Positions 1 to 8,812 of a DNA stretch of 64,000 bases are shown one piece after another. Made by a program: the position numbers and the translations under genes. How positions within the stretch are numbered: the first letter of the stretch is position 1; each line of letters starts with the position of its first letter. This DNA is from Bacillus canaveralius. GTDB lineage: Bacteria > Bacillota > Bacilli > Bacillales > Cytobacillaceae. The DNA lies in contig NZ_PGVA01000044.1 in the NCBI RefSeq assembly GCF_002860125.1, positions 50,511 to 114,510 of the forward strand, in the 5' to 3' direction. The notes below the pieces were generated by a model, which was not told where the DNA came from, did no database searches, and saw only the letters and a list, made by a program, of their open reading frames with translations.

Positions 1-525
1 AGGGAAGTATTCAAACTTGCAAAAATCATCGCCCTCAATTTGGCTCTGGAGAATGTTATAGCCGATATTCTCGCCAAACAGACCAGACAGCAAGCCTGCA
101 AAATGGCTGGGAAGAAAAGATCCGGCACGGGTCTTTTCCTGGGCTTTATTAATTTTATATTCCCATGAGTTTTTCATTCGAATAACAGCCGTCTTGTCGG
201 TTTCACTAATTTCGTCTACAACAATTCGGCCCCAGCCTGCAGAAGCATATGTATTTGTGAGTGCTGAAACGATTGCTTCTATACGTAAAGACATACTCTG
301 GAAATATTCACCAACAACGATTCCCTGTCGAAAGCCCGCAGCTTGAATCACAAGATTTGCTGCATCATCGCCAGAAACTTCTTCAATTGCATCAAAAAAA
401 GTTTTCATTGCCGACGAAATCCAAAATAGGACTGCATCGTCCTTTTCGAATAAAAAGGTTCCATTCTCAAGATCCCATTGAAAATTTAATCCGCCTGCAT
501 CGATTTCTAAAGGTTTGTTTTCCAA
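1..525 (-). CDS. V4R (4-vinyl reductase)-like domain protein, 3' end outside window
   Basis: This is an open minus-strand frame of 175 codons that runs off the left edge, so only the N-terminal part is visible. The start is a TTG preceded by GAGGAAG at good spacing; no ATG in frame fits as well. Residues about 60-175 (from AANLVIQAAGFRQG through TRAGSFLPSHFAGLLSGLFGENIG) match the shape of a V4R small-molecule-binding domain, including the GxxxG-rich helix and a late Cys. V4R domains usually sit in front of a signalling output such as a PAS, GGDEF or AAA+ module, but the output region lies beyond the window and cannot be named. A sigma-A-like promoter lies just upstream. Domain assignment is from recognition of the pattern, not from a search. 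Confidence 0.75.
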   Translation of the reverse strand, partial: MENKPLEIDAGGLNFQWDLENGTFLFEKDDAVLFWISSAMKTFFDAIEEVSGDDAANLVIQAAGFRQGIVVGEYFQSMSLRIEAIVSALTNTYASAGWGRIVVDEISETDKTAVIRMKNSWEYKINKAQEKTRAGSFLPSHFAGLLSGLFGENIGYNILQSQIEGDDFCKFEYFP

Positions 526-559
526 TTGCCTGCTTCCTCTCAAACGTATATTTGCATTC

Positions 560-587
560 ATTATATATAAATTAAACGATAATGCAA
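560..587 (-). promoter_or_regulatory. sigma-A-type promoter of the V4R gene
   Basis: On the minus strand TTGCAT (582-587) and TATAAT (560-565) are separated by 16 bases, and the start codon lies about 35 bases downstream. The -10 is a perfect match. Confidence 0.6.
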
Positions 588-698
588 AAAAGAAAGGATT
601 GAATTATTGATGGTAAAAAATTCTCGGTCCAGCATAAAACAAGATTTTCTCGATATCGGTATTAATAATAATTGTTCACGCTTGTACATATAACGCAC

Positions 699-727
699 AA
701 AAAAACCGATCCCGGGCAGGGACCGAT
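699..727 (-). terminator. terminator of the FtsH-like gene
   Basis: Directly after the stop codon the minus strand reads CGGTCCC, a five-base loop, GGGATCG and a run of T. One G-T pair is inside the stem. It is a typical intrinsic terminator. Confidence 0.75.
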
Positions 728-729
728 TG

Positions 730-2466
730 TTAGACATTTAATAATTCGTCACTGTTAATAACTTCTCTTTCGGTAATAATTCTCTCAATTTCATAGCCTT
801 CGAGTGTCTCTTGTTTGAGAAGGGCTGCTACTAAATTACGAAATTGGAAATCATGTGCTTTGATTAAAGTTTGTGATTTTTCAAGGGCGTCGTCAAATAA
901 TGCTTGCATTTTCGCTTCTTTTTCCCCTTTATTAAAGGTTAACGAGAAACCTTCCTGAAGCAAGCCGGTGTCAACCATTTGCTCGATCATGTGCTTCGCT
1001 TGTTTGACATCGCCGCTGACCCCAATGCTATGCTCGCCTAAATGCAATCTTTCTGCCAAGCCGCCGGCGAGGATCATTGCGATTTGATCCAAAAGCTCGC
1101 TTGTAGTAGACAGATGAAGCTCTTTTGGAATTGGTGCCACATAACCAAGCGCATCTCCACGCGGGATTATGGTTGCTTTTCTGACAGAGCCAGGTTTTGT
1201 TAAAGCGGCAACAAGAGCATGTCCAGCTTCATGAATAGCGACACGCCGTTTCGTTTCAGCATCCTGTAATGTCCGTGACGTGCTGCCAAGAATCGTTCGG
1301 TCTAAAGCGTAATCCAGATCATTTTTTTTGATCGAATCCTGTCCGTTACGAACAGCCCGCCTGCTTGCTGTTTCAAAAAGTGATTCCAATTCGGCACCGG
1401 AAAAGCCTGATGTGCTCTCAGAAAGCTCATTCAAAGATGCCATTACGTCAGCAGCAAGTTTTTTCCCTTTCGTATGGATGTCGATAATCTCCCGGCGTCC
1501 TTTTGTATCAGGAAGCGGCACATGGAAGGAAAAATCGATCCGGCCTGGTCGGAGAAATGCTTCATCCAACATATCCTTCCTGTTGGTTGCTGCAATAAAT
1601 AAAATTCCATCATTGGAGTGCCCGCCATCAAGCTGGACGAGCAATTCAGTTAAAGTTTTCTCGCTTTCCTCACCGCCGTGGGGCTTTCTTTTACCTGCAA
1701 GAGCATCCACTTCGTCTATGAATATAACAGCGGGAGACTGCTTGCGGGCGTTTTGGAATAAGCTGCGAACGCGGGAAGCACCAACACCTACAAACATTTC
1801 ATTGAAGCTGGAACCGCTTGCTGAGAAGAAGGCTGCCCCGAGTTCATGGGCAATCGCCTGTGCAAGCAGTGTTTTGCCTGTGCCGGGAGGTCCGTACAGC
1901 AGGATTCCCTTTGGAGGCTTTATGCCAATTTTGGCAGAACGATCCGAGTCTTTTAATATTGTGAGGGTCTGGATGATTTCTTCTTTCATTTCATCCTGAA
2001 GACCACCGACATCATTCAATGAGATGGAAGGAAGAGGTCGTGATTTCGTCACACTTTGTTTGTTCGTTTTTGTGGCACTAAAGCTTCCTTTTTTCTGTAA
2101 AATGATCGCTGTAGCAACCAGCAAGATGACCAGACCGCCCATTAGTAGACTTCCATAGCCGCTGCCGGCAGAATAACTATATTGAACATTGTAGTTTTCA
2201 ACAAGCTTTGTAGCCATTTGGCTTCCGGGCGGGATTTGCGAAACAAACTTCCCGTTGTCCGTTGTCAATTCTAATGTGCCGTTTGCCTCTTCGTGCAAAG
2301 TTACCGTCTTCCCGTTCTGTTGTTGGATCATCTTTTCCATAGAGGAAAAAGGGACAGCAGTAAATTTACCCGGCTCATGAATAATCCAAATACATGCTGA
2401 TACTATAACAATAACCGCTGCGATGAGCGGAATAATTTTATGTTTGAACTTTGAATTAGATTTCAA
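730..2466 (-). CDS. FtsH-like membrane-anchored AAA+ zinc protease
   Basis: The 578-residue protein has two N-terminal membrane segments (about residues 11-29 and 107-123) flanking a short extracytoplasmic domain, as in FtsH. The AAA+ domain follows, with Walker A GPPGTGKT (192-199), Walker B VIFIDE (247-252), a sensor region (AATNR) and an arginine-finger stretch LRPGRID. The M41 peptidase motif HEAGH is at 412-416, and a candidate third zinc ligand Asp lies in SGDVKQA. The protein should therefore be an active ATP-dependent protease of membrane and misfolded proteins. It is shorter than the usual 600-650-residue FtsH and sits alone, away from tilS/hpt where the housekeeping ftsH normally lies, so it is more likely a paralogue. 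The start is a TTG with AAGGAG nine bases upstream. Confidence 0.88.
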   Translation of the reverse strand: MKSNSKFKHKIIPLIAAVIVIVSACIWIIHEPGKFTAVPFSSMEKMIQQQNGKTVTLHEEANGTLELTTDNGKFVSQIPPGSQMATKLVENYNVQYSYSAGSGYGSLLMGGLVILLVATAIILQKKGSFSATKTNKQSVTKSRPLPSISLNDVGGLQDEMKEEIIQTLTILKDSDRSAKIGIKPPKGILLYGPPGTGKTLLAQAIAHELGAAFFSASGSSFNEMFVGVGASRVRSLFQNARKQSPAVIFIDEVDALAGKRKPHGGEESEKTLTELLVQLDGGHSNDGILFIAATNRKDMLDEAFLRPGRIDFSFHVPLPDTKGRREIIDIHTKGKKLAADVMASLNELSESTSGFSGAELESLFETASRRAVRNGQDSIKKNDLDYALDRTILGSTSRTLQDAETKRRVAIHEAGHALVAALTKPGSVRKATIIPRGDALGYVAPIPKELHLSTTSELLDQIAMILAGGLAERLHLGEHSIGVSGDVKQAKHMIEQMVDTGLLQEGFSLTFNKGEKEAKMQALFDDALEKSQTLIKAHDFQFRNLVAALLKQETLEGYEIERIITEREVINSDELLNV

Positions 2467-2715
2467 TCACTTCAGCTCCTTCATGAATCTATATACCATT
2501 ATAAGAGAATGAGAGGCCAATTGAATAGGGAATAGGACATAATCTTTATTGGTGGATGTTGGTAATCAATTGATTGCAATGGTATGTGCTGTCTCGGACT
2601 AGCTATTATTTTCTTTTCTTGGTATCTTCCTATGGTTATAATAGAAATGAATGTTAACGTCACGGAAACCCCCAAGCCTTATAGAACCATGAGTGGAGCA
2701 AAGGAGGAAGCAGAA

Positions 2716-3267
2716 ATGAAAGTGTTATGGGATTTGGACGGAACAATCATCGATTCATGGCCGACACTTGTTGAAGCATTCATCCAGGTGTCAGGAAAGG
2801 ATTTAGACCGGGAAGATGTGCTGCCGCGTTTAAAATATGGAACAGCTTACTCTGATTATGGTGTGCCTGCCTATAAAATCACTGAATTCCGTGACATTGA
2901 ACGGATATTTGCCCATGATCGGAAACCGCTCTTTCCTTTTGTCCAAGATGTCCTGTTGCGTGCGGACCTTAATGTTCTTGTCACGCACAGGAACCGGCGA
3001 TCAACTGAAGCATTGCTTGATTACTGGGACCTTTCACCTTTTTTTATGGAAGTAATTTGTCCCGAAGATGATGGATATTCACCAAAGCCCGATATTGATG
3101 CCTATGAGTATCTACAGAAACGGTATGGAATTCAACTTGCAATCGGAGATCAGGAAACGGACTTAATTCCTGCCAGGGCACTTGGAATGGCAACCTGTTC
3201 GTTCCAAAATCCAAACGAGTATGCAGACTATTGTTTTTCTTGCTACTCCGAATTTAAAATTTTTTAA
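2716..3267 (+). CDS. HAD-superfamily hydrolase (phosphatase-like)
   Basis: The 183-residue protein starts MKVLWDLDGTIIDSW, which carries the HAD motif I DxDGT. Further family signatures are a Thr-His stretch (VLVTHRN, motif II region), a Lys in SPKPD (motif III) and GDQETDLIPAR (motif IV). It should hydrolyse a small phosphate ester; the phosphoglycolate phosphatase-like subgroup is the closest by pattern, but the substrate is unknown. The frame is open further upstream (to 2584), but the ATG at 2716 has a strong AAGGAGG and a TATAAT element lies at 2637-2642, inside that longer frame, so the shorter start is preferred. It is a single gene with no operon partner. Confidence 0.85.
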   Translation: MKVLWDLDGTIIDSWPTLVEAFIQVSGKDLDREDVLPRLKYGTAYSDYGVPAYKITEFRDIERIFAHDRKPLFPFVQDVLLRADLNVLVTHRNRRSTEALLDYWDLSPFFMEVICPEDDGYSPKPDIDAYEYLQKRYGIQLAIGDQETDLIPARALGMATCSFQNPNEYADYCFSCYSEFKIF

Positions 3268-3369
3268 AGCCAACATTGAATTTTTTTCTAAATTATTCTA
3301 ATGTATACATAGTGAATATATTATGTTTCTGCTGCACTAGAAATATGATTAAAAGCGGAGGGAAGATAT

Positions 3370-3666
3370 ATGCTTAAAACTCCGATCGGACGCTTCAGGC
3401 TGATGGGCTTTATTGAAGGTGCTTCATTGTTGATACTTTTATTTATTGCAATGCCACTTAAATACTTTGCAGGGTTTCCGGAAGTGGTCAGTGTTGTCGG
3501 AGCACTTCATGGTTTTTTCTTTATTGCTTATGTTTTGATTATCGCTTATACAACCTTTAAAATTCGCTGGTCGTTTGTTTGGGTGGCCAGTGCGGTCGTC
3601 GTTGCTTTCATTCCGTTTGGCAATATGATCCTCGACATCCGTTTACAGCGGTCCGGAATTGCTTAA
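3370..3666 (+). CDS. DUF3817 small integral membrane protein
   Basis: This is a 98-residue protein with three hydrophobic segments (about 13-32, 38-60 and 66-90) and the conserved pattern GRFRLMGFIEGASLL near the N-terminus and GALHG in the middle, typical of the DUF3817 (YdzA-like) family. The function of the family is unknown. The ribosome binding site GCGGAGGGA lies immediately upstream. It stands alone between two other single genes on the same strand. Confidence 0.82.
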   Translation: MLKTPIGRFRLMGFIEGASLLILLFIAMPLKYFAGFPEVVSVVGALHGFFFIAYVLIIAYTTFKIRWSFVWVASAVVVAFIPFGNMILDIRLQRSGIA

Positions 3667-3772
3667 GAACCGGGTTCTTTATATTTTTTAAAAATAGAGC
3701 AGATGTTTATCTAAAATATAAAAGGGAATAAAGGTAACTAAAATACAGACCATCATTGCTGGGGTGTTGCCT

Positions 3773-4012
3773 ATGGATAAGCATGATCATTATGTTAACG
3801 AAAAAGCCAGAAAAATGGTTGAAGAATTTAAAAATGGTCCTGACTATCTCTTTTTGGTTAAATCAATCGAAAAGCTTAGCGATGTGTCGCAAGGTAAAAA
3901 AATGAACAGCGAATATTCAATCCGGTATTTAGAAAACTTTCTGTTTCGCCAATTTAAATATAAAATCATGCAACATGATGGTAAACGACTTTTTATCAAA
4001 AAGAGAAATTAA
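3773..4012 (+). CDS. small hypothetical protein, 79 aa
   Basis: I do not recognise this basic, hydrophilic protein (MDKHDHYVNEKARKMVEEF). It is rich in Lys, Arg and aromatic residues, has no membrane segment and is predicted mostly helical. An upstream GTG at 3764 is possible, but the ATG at 3773 has a GGGG stretch at the correct distance and is preferred. Codon use resembles the neighbours. It ends before the shared terminator that also serves the convergent ABC operon. Confidence 0.6.
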   Translation: MDKHDHYVNEKARKMVEEFKNGPDYLFLVKSIEKLSDVSQGKKMNSEYSIRYLENFLFRQFKYKIMQHDGKRLFIKKRN

Positions 4013-4075
4013 TATGCCAAAATGATCCCTAACTGAACTGGATTGATTTTTAAAAAACAATGCCTTCTTTAATGC

Positions 4076-4111
4076 GAAAAACCCCATGCTAATGTAAAGC
4101 ATGGGGTTTGG
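4076..4111. terminator. bidirectional terminator between the small ORF and the tcyABC-like operon
   Basis: A perfect 10-bp inverted repeat ACCCCATGCT/AGCATGGGGT (4081-4090 and 4098-4107) is flanked by five A on the left, giving a T run for the minus-strand operon, and by TTTGG on the right. Confidence 0.8.
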
Positions 4112-4112
4112 C

Positions 4113-4847
4113 CTATTGGATTAAATTCAGGAATTGCTTTGTACGCGGTTCTTGCGGGTTTGTGAAAATTTCTGCAGGTCGGCCGCGTTCAACGATTACT
4201 CCGCCATCCATGAAAATGACTTCATCTGCCGCTTCCCTGGCAAAGCGCATTTCATGTGTAACGACAACCATCGTTTTCCCCTCGTTTGCAAGATCCTTCA
4301 TGACTTTCAACACTTCTCCGACAAGCTCAGGATCAAGTGCAGAAGTAGGCTCATCAAAAAGCATGACTTTCGGTTCCATCGCCAGGCCCCTCGCAATCCC
4401 GACCCGCTGCTGCTGGCCGCCGGATAATTGGAACGGATAGAAACCGAATTTGTCAGCTAAGCCAACCTTGGCAAGTAGTGCCTCTGCCGATTTTCGCGCC
4501 TCAGCTTTGGATTGTCCTTTGACCGTAACAGGGCCTTCCATTACATTTTCCAAAGCAGTCATATGAGGGAACAGATTATAGTTTTGAAAAACCATCCCTG
4601 TCATCCTGCGAAAAGCCGCTATGTTTTTTTTCTGGAGCTTCTCGGAAAAATCGATCCTTTTATCCTCAATCGCAATCGTGCCGGCTGTCGGTGTTTCCAG
4701 CAGGTTTAAACAACGAAGCAAAGTAGTTTTTCCTGAACCGGAAGGGCCAATCACAACGACAACTTTTCCTTTTTCAACCTCAAGATCTATTCCTTTTAAA
4801 ACTTCCAGCGTATCAAAGCGTTTGTATAAATCATTAACAGAAATCAT
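4113..4847 (-). CDS. tcyC: amino-acid (cystine-type) ABC transporter ATP-binding protein
   Basis: This 244-residue ATPase belongs to the polar amino acid uptake group. It has Walker [10 protein letters not shown] (33-41), the signature [16 protein letters not shown], Walker [14 protein letters not shown] and the H-loop VVVTHEM. It would power the permease and binding protein encoded just upstream on the same strand. The ATG has AAGGAG seven bases upstream. The gene order binding protein - permease - ATPase matches the B. subtilis tcyABC L-cystine operon; the substrate is inferred mainly from the binding protein. Confidence 0.88.
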   Translation of the reverse strand: MISVNDLYKRFDTLEVLKGIDLEVEKGKVVVVIGPSGSGKTTLLRCLNLLETPTAGTIAIEDKRIDFSEKLQKKNIAAFRRMTGMVFQNYNLFPHMTALENVMEGPVTVKGQSKAEARKSAEALLAKVGLADKFGFYPFQLSGGQQQRVGIARGLAMEPKVMLFDEPTSALDPELVGEVLKVMKDLANEGKTMVVVTHEMRFAREAADEVIFMDGGVIVERGRPAEIFTNPQEPRTKQFLNLIQ

Positions 4848-4874
4848 AGTTCTTCTCCTTCCATGTTAAAAGTC

Positions 4875-5576
4875 TCATCTTGATACATAACGATCAAACC
4901 GACCCTCGAGTTTTCCTTGAACGATGGAAAGGAGGAAGCAAATAATCCAGTAGATGAGTGCCGCTTCTGTATAAAGAAGGAGAAATTCATAGTTGGTCGC
5001 GGCAATTTCCTGAGCCCGCCTAAACATTTCCGTAACGAGAATAAGCGCAGCAAGCGAAGTATCTTTGACCAGACTGATAAATGTATTTGAAAGGGGAGGG
5101 ATTGATACTCTCGAAGCCTGGGGAAGGATAATCCGCCGCAAAATTTGCGAATAAGACATCCCGATCGAGTAGCCGGCTTCCCATTGCCCCTTCGGAACCG
5201 ATAATATTGAGGCCCGGATAATTTCAGATGCGTAGGCACCAACATTCAATGAAAAAGCTATAACAGCTGCTGGAAACGGGTCAATCACGATTCCAGCCGT
5301 GGGCAGCCCGTAGAAAATGATAAATAATTGGACGAGCAGAGGTGTTCCCCTGATGGCAGAAACATAGACTCTGGCGAACGTTTGCAAAGGCTTTATGGTT
5401 GAGATTCTCGCCAGTGCTGTCAATATCGCCAGTATTAATCCAATAATAAACGAGATAATCGTTAAAGGTATTGTATTAAAAATAGCCCCCTCCAGCAGCG
5501 GCTGGAGGGAACTCCTCGCAATTTCAATAAGGCGCTCAGTTCTATCGGGATCAAGGAAAATGCTATTCAAGTACAT
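4875..5576 (-). CDS. tcyB: amino-acid (cystine-type) ABC transporter permease
   Basis: The protein has the HisM/GlnP-type permease layout with about five membrane segments and the EAA loop around [32 protein letters not shown] is the hallmark of polar amino acid importers. The frame is open to 5633, but that would deeply overlap tcyA; the ATG at 5576 overlaps the end of tcyA by only 14 bases and gives a normal family length of 233 residues. No strong ribosome binding site is visible there, so translation is probably coupled to tcyA. It functions in the cytoplasmic membrane. Confidence 0.87.
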   Translation of the reverse strand: MYLNSIFLDPDRTERLIEIARSSLQPLLEGAIFNTIPLTIISFIIGLILAILTALARISTIKPLQTFARVYVSAIRGTPLLVQLFIIFYGLPTAGIVIDPFPAAVIAFSLNVGAYASEIIRASILSVPKGQWEAGYSIGMSYSQILRRIILPQASRVSIPPLSNTFISLVKDTSLAALILVTEMFRRAQEIAATNYEFLLLYTEAALIYWIICFLLSIVQGKLEGRFDRYVSR

Positions 5577-6402
5577 TTTCGCCAAACCATTTCTTGGAGA
5601 TTTGTTCATATGTGCCATCTGCAATGATTTCATCTAAAGCGTTGTTTACTTCTTCAACAAGCGTCTCGCTGCCTTTACGGAACATCAAACCGCTTTGGGC
5701 TGCGTCTTCAGATGTTGCCGCAATTTTAATCGGAGCATCCGGTCTTTTATTTGTAAAGTCAAGAAACGAAAGCTTGTCGTTGATCGTAGCATCGACACGA
5801 TTTGAATTTAAAAGCTCAATTGCCTGGTTAAAGCCTTCAACTCCAACAATTTCTGCACCATACGATTTGGCAAGCTCAGCATAGTTGCTTGTCATCGATT
5901 GGGCAGACTTTTTCCCTTCGAGATCTTCAAAACTGCTGATGTCAGTATTATCTTCACGCGTAATCAACACAGCTGCAGATGTAATATAAGGCTTTGAAAA
6001 ATCATATTTTTCTTCGCGGTCCGGCTTAATTCCAACCTGGTTGGCGATCATATCAAAACGCTTTGAATCAAGCCCGGCAAACATCGCGTCCCACTGCGTT
6101 TCCATAAAGACAGGTTCCACATCGAGCCGGTTCGAAACTTCTGTCGCTAACTCAACATCAAAGCCGGTTAATTCGCCTTTATCATCATGAAATGAAAATG
6201 GAGGATATGTACCTTCTGTACCGATCAATAATTTACCATCCTCTTTTACCTTGGCCAGTAAATCTTCCTCTGTTTTGCCACCTTCAGCAGCATTATTTTC
6301 TTGATTATTTCCAGCTTCATTGTTATTATCATTCGTTCCGCATGCGGAAAGGATCAGCATAAAACTTAATAACAGTGCAAATAAAAGTGTAAGCTTTTTC
6401 AA
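5563..6402 (-). CDS. tcyA: cystine-type ABC transporter substrate-binding lipoprotein
   Basis: The 279-residue precursor starts at a TTG (GGAGG eight bases upstream) and has a lipoprotein signal with lipobox LSAC, so it is anchored on the outer face of the membrane. The mature part is a bacterial extracellular solute-binding family 3 protein: [43 protein letters not shown] and KYDFSKPY. The stretch [19 protein letters not shown] and the GVEGF motif resemble B. subtilis TcyA, the L-cystine binding protein, which is why cystine is proposed. The longer frame to 6441 lacks a ribosome binding site and would bury the signal peptide. It is the first gene of the operon. Confidence 0.87.
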   Translation of the reverse strand: MKKLTLLFALLLSFMLILSACGTNDNNNEAGNNQENNAAEGGKTEEDLLAKVKEDGKLLIGTEGTYPPFSFHDDKGELTGFDVELATEVSNRLDVEPVFMETQWDAMFAGLDSKRFDMIANQVGIKPDREEKYDFSKPYITSAAVLITREDNTDISSFEDLEGKKSAQSMTSNYAELAKSYGAEIVGVEGFNQAIELLNSNRVDATINDKLSFLDFTNKRPDAPIKIAATSEDAAQSGLMFRKGSETLVEEVNNALDEIIADGTYEQISKKWFGENVLE

Positions 6403-6446
6403 AAATGATTCCTCCCTAATTCTGATAGTTTTTATCGGCATTAGTT

Positions 6447-6475
6447 ATCATAGTATATGTCCTATACCCTGTCAA
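6447..6475 (-). promoter_or_regulatory. promoter of the tcyABC-like operon
   Basis: TTGACA (6470-6475) and TATGAT (6447-6452) stand 17 bases apart on the minus strand, close to consensus sigma-A spacing, about 45 bases upstream of the tcyA start. Control by the cysteine regulator CymR would be expected from B. subtilis, but I cannot identify a convincing operator. Confidence 0.75.
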
Positions 6476-6635
6476 AGAATATTTATCCGTTACTATCGTT
6501 TCCAAATCGGAGTAAATCATCCTTTTCTAAATAAACTTTTAGCCAGCAAAATAAGAAATTTTAAAAAGATTGTAGGGGAAAATCGATTTTGTTCGTCTAT
6601 AAGGTGAAACGATTTTTGGAGCAGGAGGAAACAGA

Positions 6636-7325
6636 ATGATAGAAGTAAAGAATCTATCCCATGCTTTTCGCATTGGGAAAAAGGACAAGAAAACAAGCAT
6701 CCCTGTTTTAAAGGATGTCTCGTTTTCGGTTAATCAGGGGGAGATCGTAACAATTGTTGGGCGAAGCGGGAGTGGAAAATCAACTCTTTTAAATTTAATC
6801 GCCGGTTTCATTTCCCCCGACAGCGGTGAGATTTGGATCGATGATGTAAAGGCGACCAGCCTGAACGAAACGAAATTTGCCGATTTTCGTTTAAACCATA
6901 TCGGGTTTATCTTTCAAAGCTTCCAGCTGATTCCGAGTATGACGGCCTATGAAAATATTGAATTGCCTCTTATTTTAAAAGGGCTGGGCGAGATGGAACG
7001 CCGTGAAAAAGCATTGGCCGTCCTTGCAAAAGTCGGTCTGGCGGAGTACGGAGATCACTATCCAAGCGAATTATCCGGAGGCCAACAGCAACGGGTTAGC
7101 ATTGCAAGAGCACTTGTCGCCGGCGCACCGTTGATTCTTGCAGATGAACCGACCGGGAGTCTGGATAGCGAGACGGAGCAGGATCTGTTAAAGTTTATCA
7201 AACAATTAAATCAGGAAATGAAGATTACTTTTTTAATCATTACTCATGATGAAAAAGTAGCAGAAATCGGGAACCGGACGATCGAAATAGTTGACGGTCA
7301 AATTTTAGAGGGGGCCTTGATATGA
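6636..7325 (+). CDS. ABC transporter ATP-binding protein, LolD/MacB type
   Basis: This 229-residue ATPase has Walker [10 protein letters not shown], the motif [16 protein letters not shown], Walker [14 protein letters not shown] and the H-loop IITHDE. The insert around [22 protein letters not shown] and EPTGSLD are typical of the LolD/MacB/FtsE-related group that drives FtsX-like permeases rather than classic transport. Its stop overlaps the start of the permease gene (ATGA), so the two are translated together. The ribosome binding site is AGGAGGAAA. Possible roles are peptide or antibiotic efflux, or cell-envelope signalling; the substrate is not evident. No MacA-like membrane-fusion protein is next to it. 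Confidence 0.87.
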   Translation: MIEVKNLSHAFRIGKKDKKTSIPVLKDVSFSVNQGEIVTIVGRSGSGKSTLLNLIAGFISPDSGEIWIDDVKATSLNETKFADFRLNHIGFIFQSFQLIPSMTAYENIELPLILKGLGEMERREKALAVLAKVGLAEYGDHYPSELSGGQQQRVSIARALVAGAPLILADEPTGSLDSETEQDLLKFIKQLNQEMKITFLIITHDEKVAEIGNRTIEIVDGQILEGALI

Positions 7326-8662
7326 AACTAAAGGACCAGTTCAGATTTGTCCGCCAAAATATGAAAAAAAATAAAACGAGACTGTTTATGACAATACTGG
7401 CTACAGCAATGGGATGCGCCTTCTTAATTGTGCTTGCATCGGTAGGATTCGGCCTTCATAAAACAATTATCAAAGGTATGACCGAGGATCGCGCGGTCAC
7501 GGAAATAGAGGTGCCGGGAAAAGAAGAAAATGGTACCTTTCTGCCGCTAACAGACAAAGATATCAAGTATTTTGAGTCGATCGACAATGTAAAAGCGGTG
7601 ACTAGAAGACAGGTTTTGATGCAGCAGGGAAACTACGAAATTGACAACTATCAAACATCTGCCGAAACAATTGTTACCCATGTGCCATCGGAGGTAAAGG
7701 CAGGCTTTGAGCTATCAAAGGGCCGCTTGCCTGAAGCGGATAATGAAATTGTGGTAGGGTATGATTTTGTCGAATCACTGGCCAATAAAGATGCCAAACA
7801 AGAGGAACTGTATGATGAAACAGGCAAAGTGAAAGAAGAATTTCGATATACAAAGGATCTTGTCGGGAAACAACTTAACCTTACCGTGATCCAATATGTT
7901 GATGGACAGGAGCAGAAAAAGGTGATTCCTCTCACCGTAGTCGGAATCGGTAAAAAACCGGGCAGAGAATGGATGATCGATCAAAACGTGTTTATTTCAG
8001 AGAAAACATTATCAGAGATCGAAGAGTTTACTGGAACTCCACGGGGAATGATTAAGAGCCAGGGTGAGGAAGAGAGCCCGGAAGTGGATAGTCAGAGCTA
8101 TGATTATGTTAAAATTTACGCTGTGAATCTTGAAGCTGTCCAGGCTATTACGGATTCGCTTAAACAAGAAAACTATCCAACTTACTCTGTTGTGAGTGAG
8201 ATGGAAGAGGTCAATAAGGTTTTCACCGTTATTAAAGCCGGGCTCATCTTTGTTGGAACGATTGCGATTCTAATTGCATCAATCGGAATTTACAATACGA
8301 TGACAATGGCCGTGACCGAACGTGCCCCCGATATCGGGATTATGAAAGCGATCGGTGCAAATCCAGGAACAATTAAGCGCATTTTCCTGCTGGAAAGCAG
8401 CTATATCGGCATTGCTGGTGCCTTCATTGGCACGATCGTCTCATACGGGTTAAGCTACATAGTAAATTATCTGCTCCCGATCATTATTAGCAGCTCGTTT
8501 GGCCAGGAGCTTCCGGAAGGTCTTATGTTCAGCTATATTCCTGTTACACTGCCGCTTATCTGTGTGATCATTTGCTACGCCGTTACAATTCTATCAGGCT
8601 ATCGCCCTGCCCAAAGAGCGACCCGGGTTGATGTACTGAAAGCGCTGCGAAGAGAAGTTTAA
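7322..8662 (+). CDS. ABC transporter permease, MacB/FtsX family
   Basis: The 446-residue protein has one N-terminal membrane helix (about 20-45), a large extracytoplasmic domain (about 46-295) and three C-terminal helices, which is the MacB/FtsX topology. The FtsX-type motif around ERAPDIGIMKAIGANPGTIKRIFLLES follows the second helix, and the C-terminus ends in the family pattern GYRPAQRATRVDVLKALR. It forms a mechanotransmission-type transporter with the upstream ATPase (4-bp overlap). B. subtilis YknYZ and YtrEF are the nearest analogies in layout; which one it matches cannot be decided here. Confidence 0.86.
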   Translation: MKLKDQFRFVRQNMKKNKTRLFMTILATAMGCAFLIVLASVGFGLHKTIIKGMTEDRAVTEIEVPGKEENGTFLPLTDKDIKYFESIDNVKAVTRRQVLMQQGNYEIDNYQTSAETIVTHVPSEVKAGFELSKGRLPEADNEIVVGYDFVESLANKDAKQEELYDETGKVKEEFRYTKDLVGKQLNLTVIQYVDGQEQKKVIPLTVVGIGKKPGREWMIDQNVFISEKTLSEIEEFTGTPRGMIKSQGEEESPEVDSQSYDYVKIYAVNLEAVQAITDSLKQENYPTYSVVSEMEEVNKVFTVIKAGLIFVGTIAILIASIGIYNTMTMAVTERAPDIGIMKAIGANPGTIKRIFLLESSYIGIAGAFIGTIVSYGLSYIVNYLLPIIISSSFGQELPEGLMFSYIPVTLPLICVIICYAVTILSGYRPAQRATRVDVLKALRREV

Positions 8663-8771
8663 TAGTTAAATACTTGTGAAGCGATTTATTTCACTTGGAT
8701 AGCTTTTTCATATCAATTTTTAACGAGATAAGTGGAAATTGGGTTGTTTTATGTTACAAATATTTTTAATG

Positions 8772-8807
8772 AAAAGGCTGCTTCCCGATAATTGGAAGCA
8801 GCCTTTT
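8772..8807. terminator. bidirectional terminator between the ABC pair and uppP
   Basis: A 14-bp perfect inverted repeat (AAAAGGCTGCTTCC with its complement) has an eight-base loop. T runs form on both strands, and it serves both convergent transcripts. Confidence 0.88.
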
Positions 8808-8812
8808 CCAGC

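Noticed and set aside
261..575. Plus-strand open frame at the left edge
   Set aside because: It lies opposite the V4R gene, has no ribosome binding site and no recognisable protein pattern.
6573..6600. TTTTGTTCG stretch resembling part of the dispersed repeat
   Set aside because: No terminal repeats or core; the similarity is short and the region is the leader of the LolD-type ATPase gene.
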